A stretch of 10,823 bases of DNA, from contig MU069537.1 of NCBI GenBank assembly GCA_002284615.2, positions 370,444-381,266 on the forward strand, given 5' to 3'. Of the stretch, positions 1 through 7,732 are shown piece by piece (positions within the stretch are counted from its first letter, which is position 1; each line of letters begins with the position of its first letter). The notes below the pieces were generated by a model, which was given only the letters and a program-made list of their open reading frames with translations, was not told where the DNA came from and did not search any database. Position numbers and translations under genes: made by a program. This DNA is from Dunaliella salina (taxonomy: Eukaryota; Chlorophyta; Chlorophyceae; Chlamydomonadales; Dunaliellaceae).

Positions 1-51
1 CTGCTCATGTCTAAATCAAGAGTCTTGCATCATCCAACTGCCAAGCTTGGC

Positions 52-83
52 TTCATTGATTAATTAATTTTCATTGATTAATT
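52..83. repeat. 14-bp AT-rich direct duplication
   Basis: The string TTCATTGATTAATT occurs at 52-65 and again at 70-83, separated by four bases. It is a short local duplication with no coding sign. Confidence 0.85.
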
Positions 84-117
84 TTCTCAGTCATACATGT
101 TGCCATCCCTTACACAC

Positions 118-560
118 ATCGAGCATCCACAGTATTTTGCAGAACCAAGCTTGCAGTTATTTTCAAAACACCTCAATTAGTCTGTATGNAAATTTTCAGA
201 AAAANCCAGGAAAGCAATGCATGAGGCCCCCAGGAGGTGCAAGCATGGAGGTGCACGCATATGGTAATGACGCTGTAGCTGCAACACAGTCCTTAGGAAT
301 TATAGAATGATGAGTATGCAGTTGTTTTCAAAATACCCAATTAACCCTAGAAACAAAGTTTCAGGCAAATCCAGGTTGTCAGTGAATGAGCAAAAGAGGG
401 CATGCACAGGTCAGTACCAGGCAACACCCCTGCAGCTGCAAAACCCAACTTGAGAATGACAGAAAAATGAGTATGCAGATGTTATTGAAACACCCCATTT
501 ACTTAAGAGACAAAGTTTCAAGCAAATCTGAGAAGGTCAGTTTTGGTGCCCTGAATTTGC
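118..560. repeat. Diverged tandem repeat, about 160-bp unit, roughly three copies
   Basis: Three anchor strings line up at about 152, 316 and 474: a TGCAG core followed by a T-rich stretch, a CAAAA/GAAA-CACC-like string, then AAAGTTTCA(G/A)GCAAATC in the last two copies and a decayed version with Ns in the first. The spacing is 164 and then 158 bases. The block before each anchor (GTAGCTGCAACACAG at about 276, CTGCAGCTGCAAAACC at about 430) is also shared. This looks like an old short satellite. The small open frames here (74-310 and 386-589) lie within the repeats and show no protein signal. Two ambiguous bases lie at 189 and 205. Confidence 0.6.
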
Positions 561-735
561 ACGAGTCCCCAGGCGTCAACTGCCCCTAGGGGCAAAGCAC
601 TTCGGGACACCCCCCTGATTTCAGAGTGTCATCGCAATGTTTGAAAATTGATGAATCAAACAAAAAAAGAATTAAAGTGCGGGATGCAGTATCCAGCAAC
701 CGCACCTTTGATGTGGGATTGGTCATCGCCCTTAG

Positions 736-857
736 TTTTAACTTTGATGTTCGCGAATACAGTTGAGTTGAATGGATGGTATCCTTCTGATGGTTGTTGG
801 AACGTTACTTTTAACTTTGATGTGCGCGAATACAGTTGAGTTGAATGGATGGTATCC
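736..857. repeat. 49-bp direct duplication, 73-bp period
   Basis: Positions 736-784 and 809-857 are identical except for one base (GATGTTCGCG versus GATGTGCGCG). The 24-bp spacer begins TTCTGATGG. The near-identity implies a recent duplication compared with the decayed repeats upstream. Confidence 0.9.
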
Positions 858-1251
858 CGAATTCAGCTAGATTCATGATGTTCCGATTTGGAGGGGTCGT
901 AATAACCTGATTTGGTACATGAAGCCGATGCCAATATACGTTCTCTGCTGCTGGCGTGCGTGGCGCAGGCTGGCGCTGTCTCAGGTGAAGGGAGGCAGAA
1001 AGTCAAGTTGTTTACAAGATCACAGAGACAGCAATTGTCCAGGACACCAAAATAACGCGCACTACCCAAGAGGGTGGCACCCCCCCCCCAATAATTAATC
1101 ACCCCCCCAATAATTAATCACCTTTTAGGTAGGAGGGTCTCATTCCTGTCATGAGAAAAGTGATCACTTTTGGACGGCACATGTCAATCCTAAAATTAAG
1201 AACTTTATATTCGGAATCCTGAGCTCAAGAGCTATCGATTGGTATATGTAT
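858..1251. other. Non-coding stretch before repeat A
   Basis: No convincing gene is seen. It contains the 19-bp C-tract duplication listed separately and a perfect 16-bp palindrome AAAAGTGATCACTTTT at 1156-1171. The minus-strand open frame at 863-1102 runs over the C-tract and has no recognisable protein feature. Confidence 0.6.
1083..1120. repeat. Perfect 19-bp tandem duplication with C-tract
   Basis: The 19-bp unit of seven C followed by AATAATTAATCA occurs at 1083-1101 and immediately again at 1102-1120. The first copy sits at the end of a longer C run (1080-1089). It is consistent with slippage or unequal exchange. Confidence 0.9.
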
Positions 1252-1790
1252 GCAGAGGTGGGCAGCAAAGGCCTCAAAAAGGGGCACTTATGAAATGTTC
1301 ATTGAGCATAGGCCCCCTAGGTTGCAATCTTCAAACTTAGCATCATATGGTAGCCCTATTTTGTGTATCACCAAGCTTTGGAATTGCAAATGAGGGGGCA
1401 TCCTCCGAATCGCCCGCGGCGTGAAGCCTAGTTTTTGGCACCCAGCTGCCCATATCTGACCAGCCGCTGTACCAAATTGGGTGTTTTTTAATGATTTGAT
1501 GTCCTTGAAGCACAAAAAAAACATTCAAAAAATGGAGTAAAAAGACCCAGTGGTTGGTCAGATACTGAATTTCAGCCATTTCGGAGAAAATCCAACACCA
1601 GGGGTGCCAAACAGGTCAATTTTGACCTTCTTCATTCCCACATTTGAATATGCAGGATGTTAGCATACCATATAAGGGTTGTTAAATTAATTTTTTGGGG
1701 GTGAAAAATGGTCCCAGAGTGGAGCTGTGGGCCATTGTTCGGTGATCTGAGGCCAGGAGAGTGATCTGGGGTCAACCGATTTTCATCAAC
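1252..1790 (-). repeat. Dispersed repeat, copy A (inverted relative to copy B)
   Basis: Read on the minus strand, this segment matches 4614-5141 on the plus strand. Shared landmarks in order are GAAAATCGG, CCCCAGATCACTCTCCTGGC, ATGGCCC(A/G)CAGCTCCACT, GGGACCATTTTTCACCCCCA, AACCCTTATATG(G/A)TATGCTA, a palindrome AGGTCAA/TTGACCT, GAAATTCAGTATCTGACCAA, TGGTCAGATATG, ACCAT(A/T)TGATGC, GAGGCCTT and CCCACCTCTG. The middle (about 1385-1440) is poorly conserved. Copy A may extend beyond 1252, where B stops. No terminal inverted repeats or target duplication were found, so its class (MITE, SINE, solo LTR or fragment) is unknown. Confidence 0.85.
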
Positions 1791-1910
1791 TTTTGGTGGT
1801 GTTTTTTATTCATATCATAAAGGTTGGCTATTTATATTACAAAGGTTGGTTGGGAAAAACATTTTCAGCAATTTGGGCCTGTCACCTCTGATATATATGA
1901 GTCCAAGTCG

Positions 1911-1942
1911 GAGGGGTCGGGGGGGAGGGGGGAGAGGGGGGG
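1911..1942 (+). other. G-tract cluster, possible G-quadruplex
   Basis: At least four runs of four or more G lie within 32 bases on the plus strand (GGAGGGGTCGGGGGGGAGGG and onward). This meets the usual G4 sequence pattern. No function can be read from the sequence. Confidence 0.6.
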
Positions 1943-2379
1943 TCTAGACTTTTTGGGACCCCCATCTCTTTCCTGAGCCACTTCTACAGGATTATAAACA
2001 TATCGGATTTCCCAGCTTGAGAAGTGTTGATTGGCACCCTCTTGGGATAAATTGGGTAAATGGGGGGGTCCCTGTGCACATGCCCATGGTGTAGGCTGCT
2101 GGGGGTGTGGAGGCAATCATGCAGCAGACAAGTCCAAACTTCCACGGTAGAGACAAGGTGTAATAAGTCCTTGCATGGTAAAGTCGGAAGTTCAATTCAT
2201 GGACTCACATGCCAGTTCTGGGTGCCTGGTAGTGCAGGTGTGCATAAGCGTCCGCTCCTCGGTTTTTGCCCCCATAACTCTGCTGCGTATCAATGTTTCA
2301 TTATGCTGAATATATGCAGGTTGATAGCTATTTGAAAGAGAAGCAGATTGGCACCCTTGTTGTCCGCATTGGGACACTG

Positions 2380-2417
2380 GAAGGGGGATTTGGGGGGGGG
2401 GGGGGTGTCAGGGGGGT
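2380..2417 (+). other. G-tract cluster with 14-G run, possible G-quadruplex
   Basis: A run of five G, then 14 consecutive G at 2392-2405, then six G near 2411-2416, lie within about 40 bases. Homopolymer length here is a likely sequencing weak point, and it decides the frame of any translation crossing it. Confidence 0.6.
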
Positions 2418-3428
2418 CCAGCCCAAAATTTATACGTGCCGTACTTCGAAAATTTGCTACCCTCCTATCCTAGGAAAGAAACAAGGGTGCAGCAAAGCAA
2501 GTTACACCCATATCTGGGCCATATCTCTTCAATATCAGCCAGAAACTGGGGTATCAAAGCATTTTGTCCAGACATACATAAGCATAAGCATGACCAGGAA
2601 ACCTCTGTGTGGATTCGGATTTCTGGTCGAGGTCACATGTGCTGACACATGTGTGATAAGTTTATATCGTTTCTCAGCACGCAACAAACATCAACATTAT
2701 AAGCAAAGTGTTTGAGCATCGTTTGATCACTAGATAGCAAGTGAGCAGCATGACTTTTTCATTGCTGACTGGCTGACAGTCCAGGACTGCGGTCTCAGCT
2801 TGGACGGGCTGGCATTCCTATCAATCAACCATCATGATCCGCTGCACGCATAAAGGCTAGAGTTGGTCTTACTTTCCTCAACAACACTGTCCAAGACATG
2901 CTAATACGTAGTTGTTTTTTTGTGTGTACGCAATCCTGAACCTCTCTCTGCTCATGAGCAGCTGCTGCAGATTGATCAATCAATCCTAGTCTTGTGTGTG
3001 TGTGTGTGTCTATGCACAATCTTCTCGATGCACAATGTGTGTTGGCATGGCTTAGGCCTCATCAACAGCGAGAAATACCTAAAATTAGGCCACCTTGGGG
3101 TGCGTTCATGCATAGCAAGCTCAAGCAAGTTCTCTATACACAGTGCTTGTTTTGTATTAGAATATGGTCGTTACAGGGGGCCTCGGGGACTTTCGTGTTA
3201 TCTAATTTTGCACAAAGCGATTCCGCACCTTATAGGCTGAAAGGGCGAGGTCCAATTGAGCGGTCAGTGACCCTTTGCATTGACTCAGCGGAGTGCGCTT
3301 AAGACAGTAGTCAGGAATAATTCATCTGATTACAAGGGCGTCCGCTCTTTCTTAGTTCTATGTCAAAATGTCACGCATGTCCCCAATACGGTCGCTATGC
3401 CCGATCAGTAGTAACCGGTCATTGAGAA

Positions 3429-3953
3429 ATGGTCACCCGGCAGCCCACTTGGGAACCAACTTCTATGCTATTTGAACATCCAGATTTTAAGGAGCATGTC
3501 CACAGATTTGAGCAACCTCATACAGACAACTTTTCTTCTCCACAACAACACTCACCACCTGCTGACGACATTGTAGACAACCTCACTCGTCAAGGTTTTG
3601 AGGAAGCCACACAGCCTCCAAACAGGCACTGGCTCACAACCCAGGGCCATTTCATGCGCAACAAGGCACGCTTTGACCTCAAGACTACTGATCCCCAGAC
3701 AGACATCCTACCAACAGATAAATGTGAAATTTGGCTGAGAAATGTAGATCCCATGGTACCAGGATCCAACAAAAATACTGATGAACAACCACAAATCCCT
3801 CTTGCATTCATCACTCAAGCTGCATGCATTTATGACACCAAAGGGAAATACACAGGCGTTATCACCCCTCACCGTCTTCAAATTCTGCTTCAAGCATACA
3901 GTGCGGCCAGGCAAGCTGGTCTGCTCCTCAATTCAGCCTCCTGTTCGAAATGA
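3429..3953 (+). pseudogene. N-terminal region of the RNase H/nuclease element protein, part 1
   Basis: This is a 174-residue open frame. An in-frame TGA (3423-3425) lies two codons before the ATG, so 3429 is the natural start on this sequence. The protein is polar and rich in Pro, Gln, His and Thr for about the first 70 residues, then becomes more regular, with short strings such as CEIWLRNVDP, ACIYDTKGKYTG and LQILLQAYSAARQAG that suggest a folded segment. I do not recognise a catalytic motif. The frame ends at 3951-3953; the protein-like signal continues in the next frame (3954 to about 4020, LLHRYTFHLGKG), so the stop is probably a lesion. Adenine- and cytosine-rich, G-poor codon use matches the downstream RNase H segment, which supports one original gene. 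Confidence 0.55.
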
Positions 3954-4616
3954 AGCAACAGAAATCATGGGTCTTCTACACAGATACACTTTCCATCTTG
4001 GAAAAGGCAATCAGAAAATAAAAGAATTCAATTCTTGTGCACATCAGTTAAAATTTTCACAGCTCTCACGCGCTGCGCAATAGTTACCCAAGAAAAACTT
4101 GCGAGCCCCCTTAATTATGCATAATATGACACGCACTTCAAAGCATACTGGAGCCCTTTTGCTCGAGACAGAGTTTTTGGGGCCGACACTGGTATGTTTG
4201 GAACCAAATTTAGAGGGTTCTCCTATTGCCACCCTGACTATGATGATGAATTCATCTACTACCTTGTTATGCATGCCCTGTCATCAATCACTAGCACAAC
4301 TACCCCAACGGCCGCCTTCATGCTCCTCCCCAGCCAGATGGGATGGACCAAAAAAGGATACATGCGCTGGTTTGCATGTTACCCTAACCATGCCACAATC
4401 CTAGCCAAGCTACCCTCAGGAAGTCTAACATTCCAGCCACCCCAAGCCTACCTACCCCCTCTTGCTCCTCCTGAAAAAAATATGAAACACATGCAACTCC
4501 TCAAAGGTGGGCAACGGGCCCCAATTGCTGAAAATGTTCTTTCCCACCATTATTTTCCAAATCTGACCATGACAACCATTATATTACCAATAGAAACTAT
4601 GTTCACTAAAAAATGA
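3954..4616 (+). pseudogene. N-terminal region part 2; possible decayed Rossmann methyltransferase-like domain
   Basis: After a frame change near 3940 (frame of 3781) and another near 4015-4060, coding signal returns to the 3429 frame and runs to 4616, with an in-frame TAA at 4122-4124. Before that stop one reads CAIVTQEKLASPLNYA; after it, a Phe/Tyr-rich stretch leading to FRGFSYCHPDYDDEFIYYLV, then PTAAFMLLPSQ, GYMRWFACYP and KLPSGSLTFQPP. The order (aromatic-rich strand, a (N/H)P-D/P-Y/F-like turn, helix, hydrophobic strand ending in LPSQ, later a G-x-F-x-F-x-P strand) resembles the core of N6-adenine methyltransferases of the PCIF1 type, but the usual NPPF is CHPDY here, so catalysis would be doubtful. 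This is a pattern-level inference. The frame ends where repeat B begins. Confidence 0.45.
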
Positions 4617-5141
4617 AGAAAATCGGAGGGCCCCAGATCACTCTCCTGGCCTCAGATCAACCTAAAATGGCCCGCAGCTCCACTCTGGGACCATTTTTCA
4701 CCCCCAAAATATTTTTCTAATAACCCTTATATGATATGCTAGCATAGTGCATATTCAAAAGTGGGAATGAAGGAGGTCAAAAATTGACCTTTTTGGCACC
4801 CCTAGTGCTGGATATTTTTTAAGGGACATGACTGAAATTCAGTATCTGACCAATCACTGGGTCTTTTCACTCCATTTTTTTTGCAACGAGATTTTCTTAT
4901 TACAAGGACTCCAAATCACTAAAAACCACTCATTTTGGTACAGTGGCTGGTCAGATATGGTGGGTGCTTGCTCGAGCAGTAGGGTTCATGTTTGTGCAAA
5001 TAGCAGAAGTGGCCCCGACTATGTCCAGCAGCTGTGTGCTTACCATTTGATGCCAAGCACAAAAAGTGCCAAGTGGGGCCACCTTGCCAAGGGAGCATTT
5101 CAAAAGTACCCCTATTTGAGGCCTTCGTCGCCCACCTCTGG
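4614..5141 (+). repeat. Dispersed repeat, copy B, inserted in the element gene
   Basis: It matches 1252-1790 in inverted orientation over almost its full length. It interrupts the element coding path: protein signal stops at about 4613 (ending FTKK) and resumes near 5180 (NPNWLEDLKQEIHVGNW). The AGGTCAA-AAA-TTGACCT palindrome at 4774-4790 corresponds to 1613-1628 in copy A. The open frame at 4828-5217 shares about 45 residues with a minus-strand frame in copy A (QYLTNHWVF, WYSGWSDM), with only a 3-base length change, then the two diverge. No clear target-site duplication was found at the borders, which are good to about 10-20 bases. Confidence 0.8.
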
Positions 5142-5171
5142 CAACTTATTGCCATTTGGAACAATGAGTGA

Positions 5172-5342
5172 AAGCAAAAGCTTTTCCGTAATAACCCAAA
5201 TTGGCTTGAGGATTTAAAACAAGAAATCCATGTAGGAAACTGGTGCCACAGAGGCAGTCAACAGATTGCAGAAAATCAAAACACTACCCTCTCTTTTAAA
5301 GCTCCCTGCACATGGAGGAAGAAATTTGCACTTGCATCATGA
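5172..5342 (+). pseudogene. Element coding segment between repeat B and the RNase H domain
   Basis: In the frame starting after a stop at 5169-5171, the sequence reads through NPNWLEDLKQEIHVGNWCHRG, then QQIAENQNTTLSFKAPCTWRKK, to a TGA at 5340-5342. The composition matches the flanking element segments, so this is coding sequence of the same gene that resumes after the repeat insertion. The gene then has to move to the frame of the 5312-6538 reading frame, so a frameshift lies between about 5340 and 5430. The ATG at 5312 is therefore probably not a true start. Confidence 0.5.
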
Positions 5343-6344
5343 CACGCACAACACTTTTTGAAGTCTGTAGCCGACAAAGAACCATCACACCTAACGTACA
5401 ACCATGCCTGCAACCCCTGCAACCAAAGATCCCAGGATGGCGACACCTAACAGATACAGATGGCAGTGTTATAAAGTCCAACAACAAGAATACACAGCAA
5501 GCAGGGGCATCCTTTTTCATCCCGGAAGACATCTCCTCCTCTGAAACTGTCACCTGCACAATAAATCCCAAGGGCCATGGTCCCACTTATACTATTAACA
5601 GAGCAGAGCTCGCTGCAATTCTGATAGCTCTACAGCAAGGGCACACTTCAATTGCGACTGACAGTTCTTCAGCACTTAATCAGATTAAAAACGAGCTTCT
5701 GAAACCCATGGATATGTCCACGCACTTACATACACCACTGCTCACAGAAATCATAGCCTGCATTAATGCTTCAGAAGACCCTGTCCACTTCTACAAAGTA
5801 AAATCACACTGTGGCATCCTTGGTAATGAAAGCGCAGATTCCCTTGCTCATCAAGCAGCGATGCTTCCTGATGAAGCTAACACCCCACTCAACCAGGCAG
5901 AAACTCCTTTCTTCCATCTCTATTGGCTTGCTGCATCTGTTATAACACATTGCTCTCACACAGAATACTTGCCCCTTTCAAACCTCCAGGACAAACTGAA
6001 ACAAGTAATGCATGAAAAACACAAATTGAGCACAGCAAACCTCAGCACATATACCTACCAAAATTGGCAGAGCCTGCTAAGGATGTCCAATGCTCACCCC
6101 ATTGCCAATTCAAAAATTAGTAATGCTTCCTGGCACATGAAGTCTGTAACCCTCAAAGAACAAACCAATCCTCTCAAATATCGAACAGACACCCTTTACA
6201 ATGGCAAACATGCCAGACGCTTCAGTGCCCACCCTGGGCCTTCTCTTTGCCCTCTTTGTGGTACACCTGATAGCACCTGCCATACCCTACTTAGGTGCAC
6301 TCACCCACAGATAAACAGAATGAATATCAATCACCACCATCAAG
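5312..6344 (+). pseudogene. RNase H domain plus CCHC zinc motif of the element protein
   Basis: Residues about 46-180 form a type I RNase H domain, which cuts the RNA strand of RNA-DNA hybrids. The four acidic catalytic positions are present: D50 (TDTDGS), E99 (NRAELAAI), D117 (ATDSSSAL) and D176 (GNESAD), with H166 in KVKSHCGILGNE matching the usual catalytic-loop histidine. Residues 200-300 are a helical, Lys/His-rich linker. Residues 313-329 form a C-x2-C-x7-H-x4-C zinc motif (CPLCGTPDSTCHTLLRC), as in the C-terminal regions of many non-LTR retrotransposon proteins. Genuine sequence ends at residue 344 (HHHQ), where the minus-strand LINE inserted; the open frame runs on for 64 residues of foreign antisense sequence to a stop at 6538. 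The RNase H part is intact, but the gene as a whole is broken on both sides. Confidence 0.85.
6334..6344. repeat. Target-site duplication, left copy (CCACCATCAAG)
   Basis: These eleven bases are identical to 7722-7732. The flanking bases differ on both sides (A versus G before, G versus C after), so the duplication is exactly 11 bp. It brackets the minus-strand LINE. Confidence 0.85.
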
Positions 6345-6363
6345 GTTTACAAGGTTTACAAGG
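6345..6363 (-). repeat. 3'-terminal 9-bp tail repeat of the LINE
   Basis: On the minus strand the LINE ends with CCTTGTAAA repeated twice, directly before the target duplication (CTTGATGGTGG). Many non-LTR elements end in short tandem repeats instead of poly(A). With only two units, this is suggestive. Confidence 0.5.
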
Positions 6364-6539
6364 GAACATAACCTTCTGCCAGACAGTTTGGTTGCTCGGT
6401 GTGCTGAAAGAAATCCATAAGCTCAGAGATGAAGCGATAAGTCTGAGTATCTTGGTTTTGAAAAAACGAGCTACATCCAGAGAGCAAGCATCAGGGAAAA
6501 AAAGGAAAGATCCTGTATCATTTGACACTACTCTGTGAG

Positions 6540-6825
6540 CAGGAAAAGCAGTAAAAAGATGTGCATACTTTCTTCTTAGACAACATAGGAAGATGCAAGT
6601 GCACAGAAAGATGACGTGCTTTTCATCCTGCCATTGTTCTGAAACACAGAACTCACATTGAGGTGCATGTCCATGCCAATGAGAAGTTTCAACTTGAAGT
6701 TTGTGGGCGTGCAATCGGAAGCAAGCAATGTTTCTCTTCATATGCCTACCCAAATCCAAATGTAGATACTTAGGAGTAGGGAGAGCTTTACCAAAAACAG
6801 AATTATGCCGGAAGGGAAGCGCTAC
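6540..6825 (-). pseudogene. LINE C-terminal region with CCHC zinc motif
   Basis: The minus-strand frame stays open up to about 6824, with the first Met at 6759, and reads GRHMKRNIACFRLHAHKLQVE, then QCEFC...DEKHVIFLC, then RRKYAHLFTAFPAH. The C-x2-C-x(n)-H-x4-C set (CEFC, then H-VIFL-C) is the zinc motif found after the reverse transcriptase in many LINEs. The same frame continues into 6345-6540, antisense to the chimeric tail of the plus-strand reading frame, where SLDVARFFKTKILRLIASSL still looks like a helical C-terminus. It meets its stop (TGA) only in the target duplication at 6340-6342. Upstream it links to the thumb region through a stretch with an in-frame stop at 6847-6849. Confidence 0.65.
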
Positions 6826-7346
6826 CCAGTTATGGTGCTTGGCTAACTAATTTAAATGAACACCATGTTCAGCCTGATCCTTAGTTGGCCACACGCTCCT
6901 ATGCCTTTTCCGTAAATCAACCACAAATTCATTTATCCTAATGGGCTGGCCCGAGTACACGCAATGTGTGAAGTAGTTGCGCCTGTCCAACCCCTGAAAA
7001 GTAGGTATGAATTCTGACGCCCAGCACTTTCACTTTTTAGAGTTAATACTCATGTCAATATCCGCTCCAAGCACCCTTCGTAACGTAGTGCTGTCGCAGG
7101 CAAGGGAGGCACTATAGATCCTGACAGCAGCTCAAAAGCAATAGAATTGTAATGGCTCAAACCCACACACAGAACGGACCAATTTAGCGCAGTCTTTTTC
7201 ACTCCAAGGATTTGCTTTAATAAACACAAGTGCACAGTCTGCAACGGGCAGGTCATCTCATCTCCTGGTCTCATAAACCTGTTACCCCAAATCTGACTAG
7301 CATACATGCTAGCAGGGTGAGCATACGTCTTCGTCAACCAAAGCAT
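6826..7346 (-). pseudogene. LINE reverse transcriptase, thumb and connector region
   Basis: A frame open from before 7346 encodes a region typical of the part after the reverse transcriptase palm: MYASQIWGNRF, EMTCPLQTVHLCLLKQILGVKK and NWSVLC. Near 7160-7170 the protein signal shifts frame (FEPLQFYCF, then STTLRRVLGADIDMS) and continues with QGLDRRNYFTHCVYSGQP and FVVDLRKRHRSVW down to the stop at 6847-6849. These strings match, from memory, LINE proteins of green algae. Its partner fragments are the YADD segment upstream and the zinc motif downstream. Confidence 0.65.
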
Positions 7347-7447
7347 GGTATGAGCCTATCTGCCAGCTATATTTGTCTGCAACGTGCCTAATACGGCGAC
7401 ACCCAGCCAAGAAAGGTGCACACATATGCTCAGAAGAGGCAAGGGGA

Positions 7448-7721
7448 TTAGGACAAAAGAGAACAAGAGATTAATGGTTTCGTAAACAGCATACCCAAAA
7501 ACTTGAATGTCTCAGCACGCACGAGCTGTTCGCCAACTAGGTTGAAAACAGGAGCATTATTTCCTTTTGAATTAAAGGACACATCCTCAGACTTCAACAC
7601 GTTGATAATGAATCCTTTTTTCTGTGCATACCCATGTAACCTATCCAACATGCCTGAAGCTCTGTGGGATGGTTGGCAGTGAGGCAAAGGTCATCCGCGT
7701 ACAACATATGAGTTACATATG
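7448..7721 (-). pseudogene. LINE reverse transcriptase, catalytic palm fragment with YADD
   Basis: The retained part starts at VAYVTHMLYADDLCLTAN. The codons for the catalytic YADD are at 7690-7701. After TELQ the protein signal moves to another frame (MLDRLHGYAQKKGFIINVLKS), which puts a one-base indel at about 7651-7656. It continues to FLGMLFTK, as in the palm/thumb of LINE reverse transcriptases, then meets a stop at 7448. Everything upstream of YADD (fingers, any endonuclease and ORF1) is missing because of 5' truncation. The open frame to 7806 extends past the insert into antisense host sequence and should not be read as LINE protein. Confidence 0.75.
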
Positions 7722-7732
7722 CCACCATCAAG
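7722..7732. repeat. Target-site duplication, right copy (CCACCATCAAG)
   Basis: Identical to 6334-6344. It marks the 5' (truncated) end of the minus-strand LINE. Confidence 0.85.

Larger units (their letters stand above)
1791..3428. other. Long non-coding stretch upstream of the element gene
   Basis: No gene could be supported over these 1.6 kb. Several open frames exist on both strands (for example 2060-2335 and 2293-2715 plus, 1865-2116 minus), but they cross G-tracts and low-complexity sequence and show no domain or codon signal. The stretch contains two G-rich clusters (listed) and a TG run at about 2994-3010. A weak pair of similar blocks lies near 1985-2060 and 2300-2400, sharing GATTGGCACCCT at 2029 and 2346. 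The last few hundred bases before 3429 may be the leader of the RNase H/nuclease element, but no promoter motif could be identified. Confidence 0.5.
6345..7721 (-). mobile_element. 5'-truncated non-LTR retrotransposon (LINE) inserted in the RNase H/nuclease element
   Basis: This 1377-bp insert lies between identical 11-bp target duplications. On the minus strand it begins inside the reverse transcriptase domain, just before the catalytic YADD, and ends after a CCHC zinc motif with a short repeat tail (two copies of CCTTGTAAA, then the target duplication). Truncation at the 5' end and a short 3' repeat tail are typical of target-primed reverse transcription. Taking the insert and one target copy away puts the host segments before and after it in the same reading frame, which confirms the borders. 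The insert's own gene has at least two frameshifts (near 7653 and 7165) and a stop (6847-6849), so it is dead. Confidence 0.85.

Noticed and set aside
1156..1171. 16-bp perfect palindrome AAAAGTGATCACTTTT as an operator-like site
   Set aside because: One such palindrome in 10.8 kb is not far from chance and no gene sits next to it.
2293..2715. 140-residue plus-strand open frame
   Set aside because: It crosses a 14-G run that decides its frame, and shows no domain or coding composition.
3590..3914. Minus-strand frames opposite the element N-terminus
   Set aside because: Shadows of the plus-strand coding segment; composition follows the other strand.
4609..5185. Target-site duplication around repeat B
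   Set aside because: Only weak AATGA(A/G)-like similarity at the two borders; nothing exact of five bases or more could be tied to both ends.
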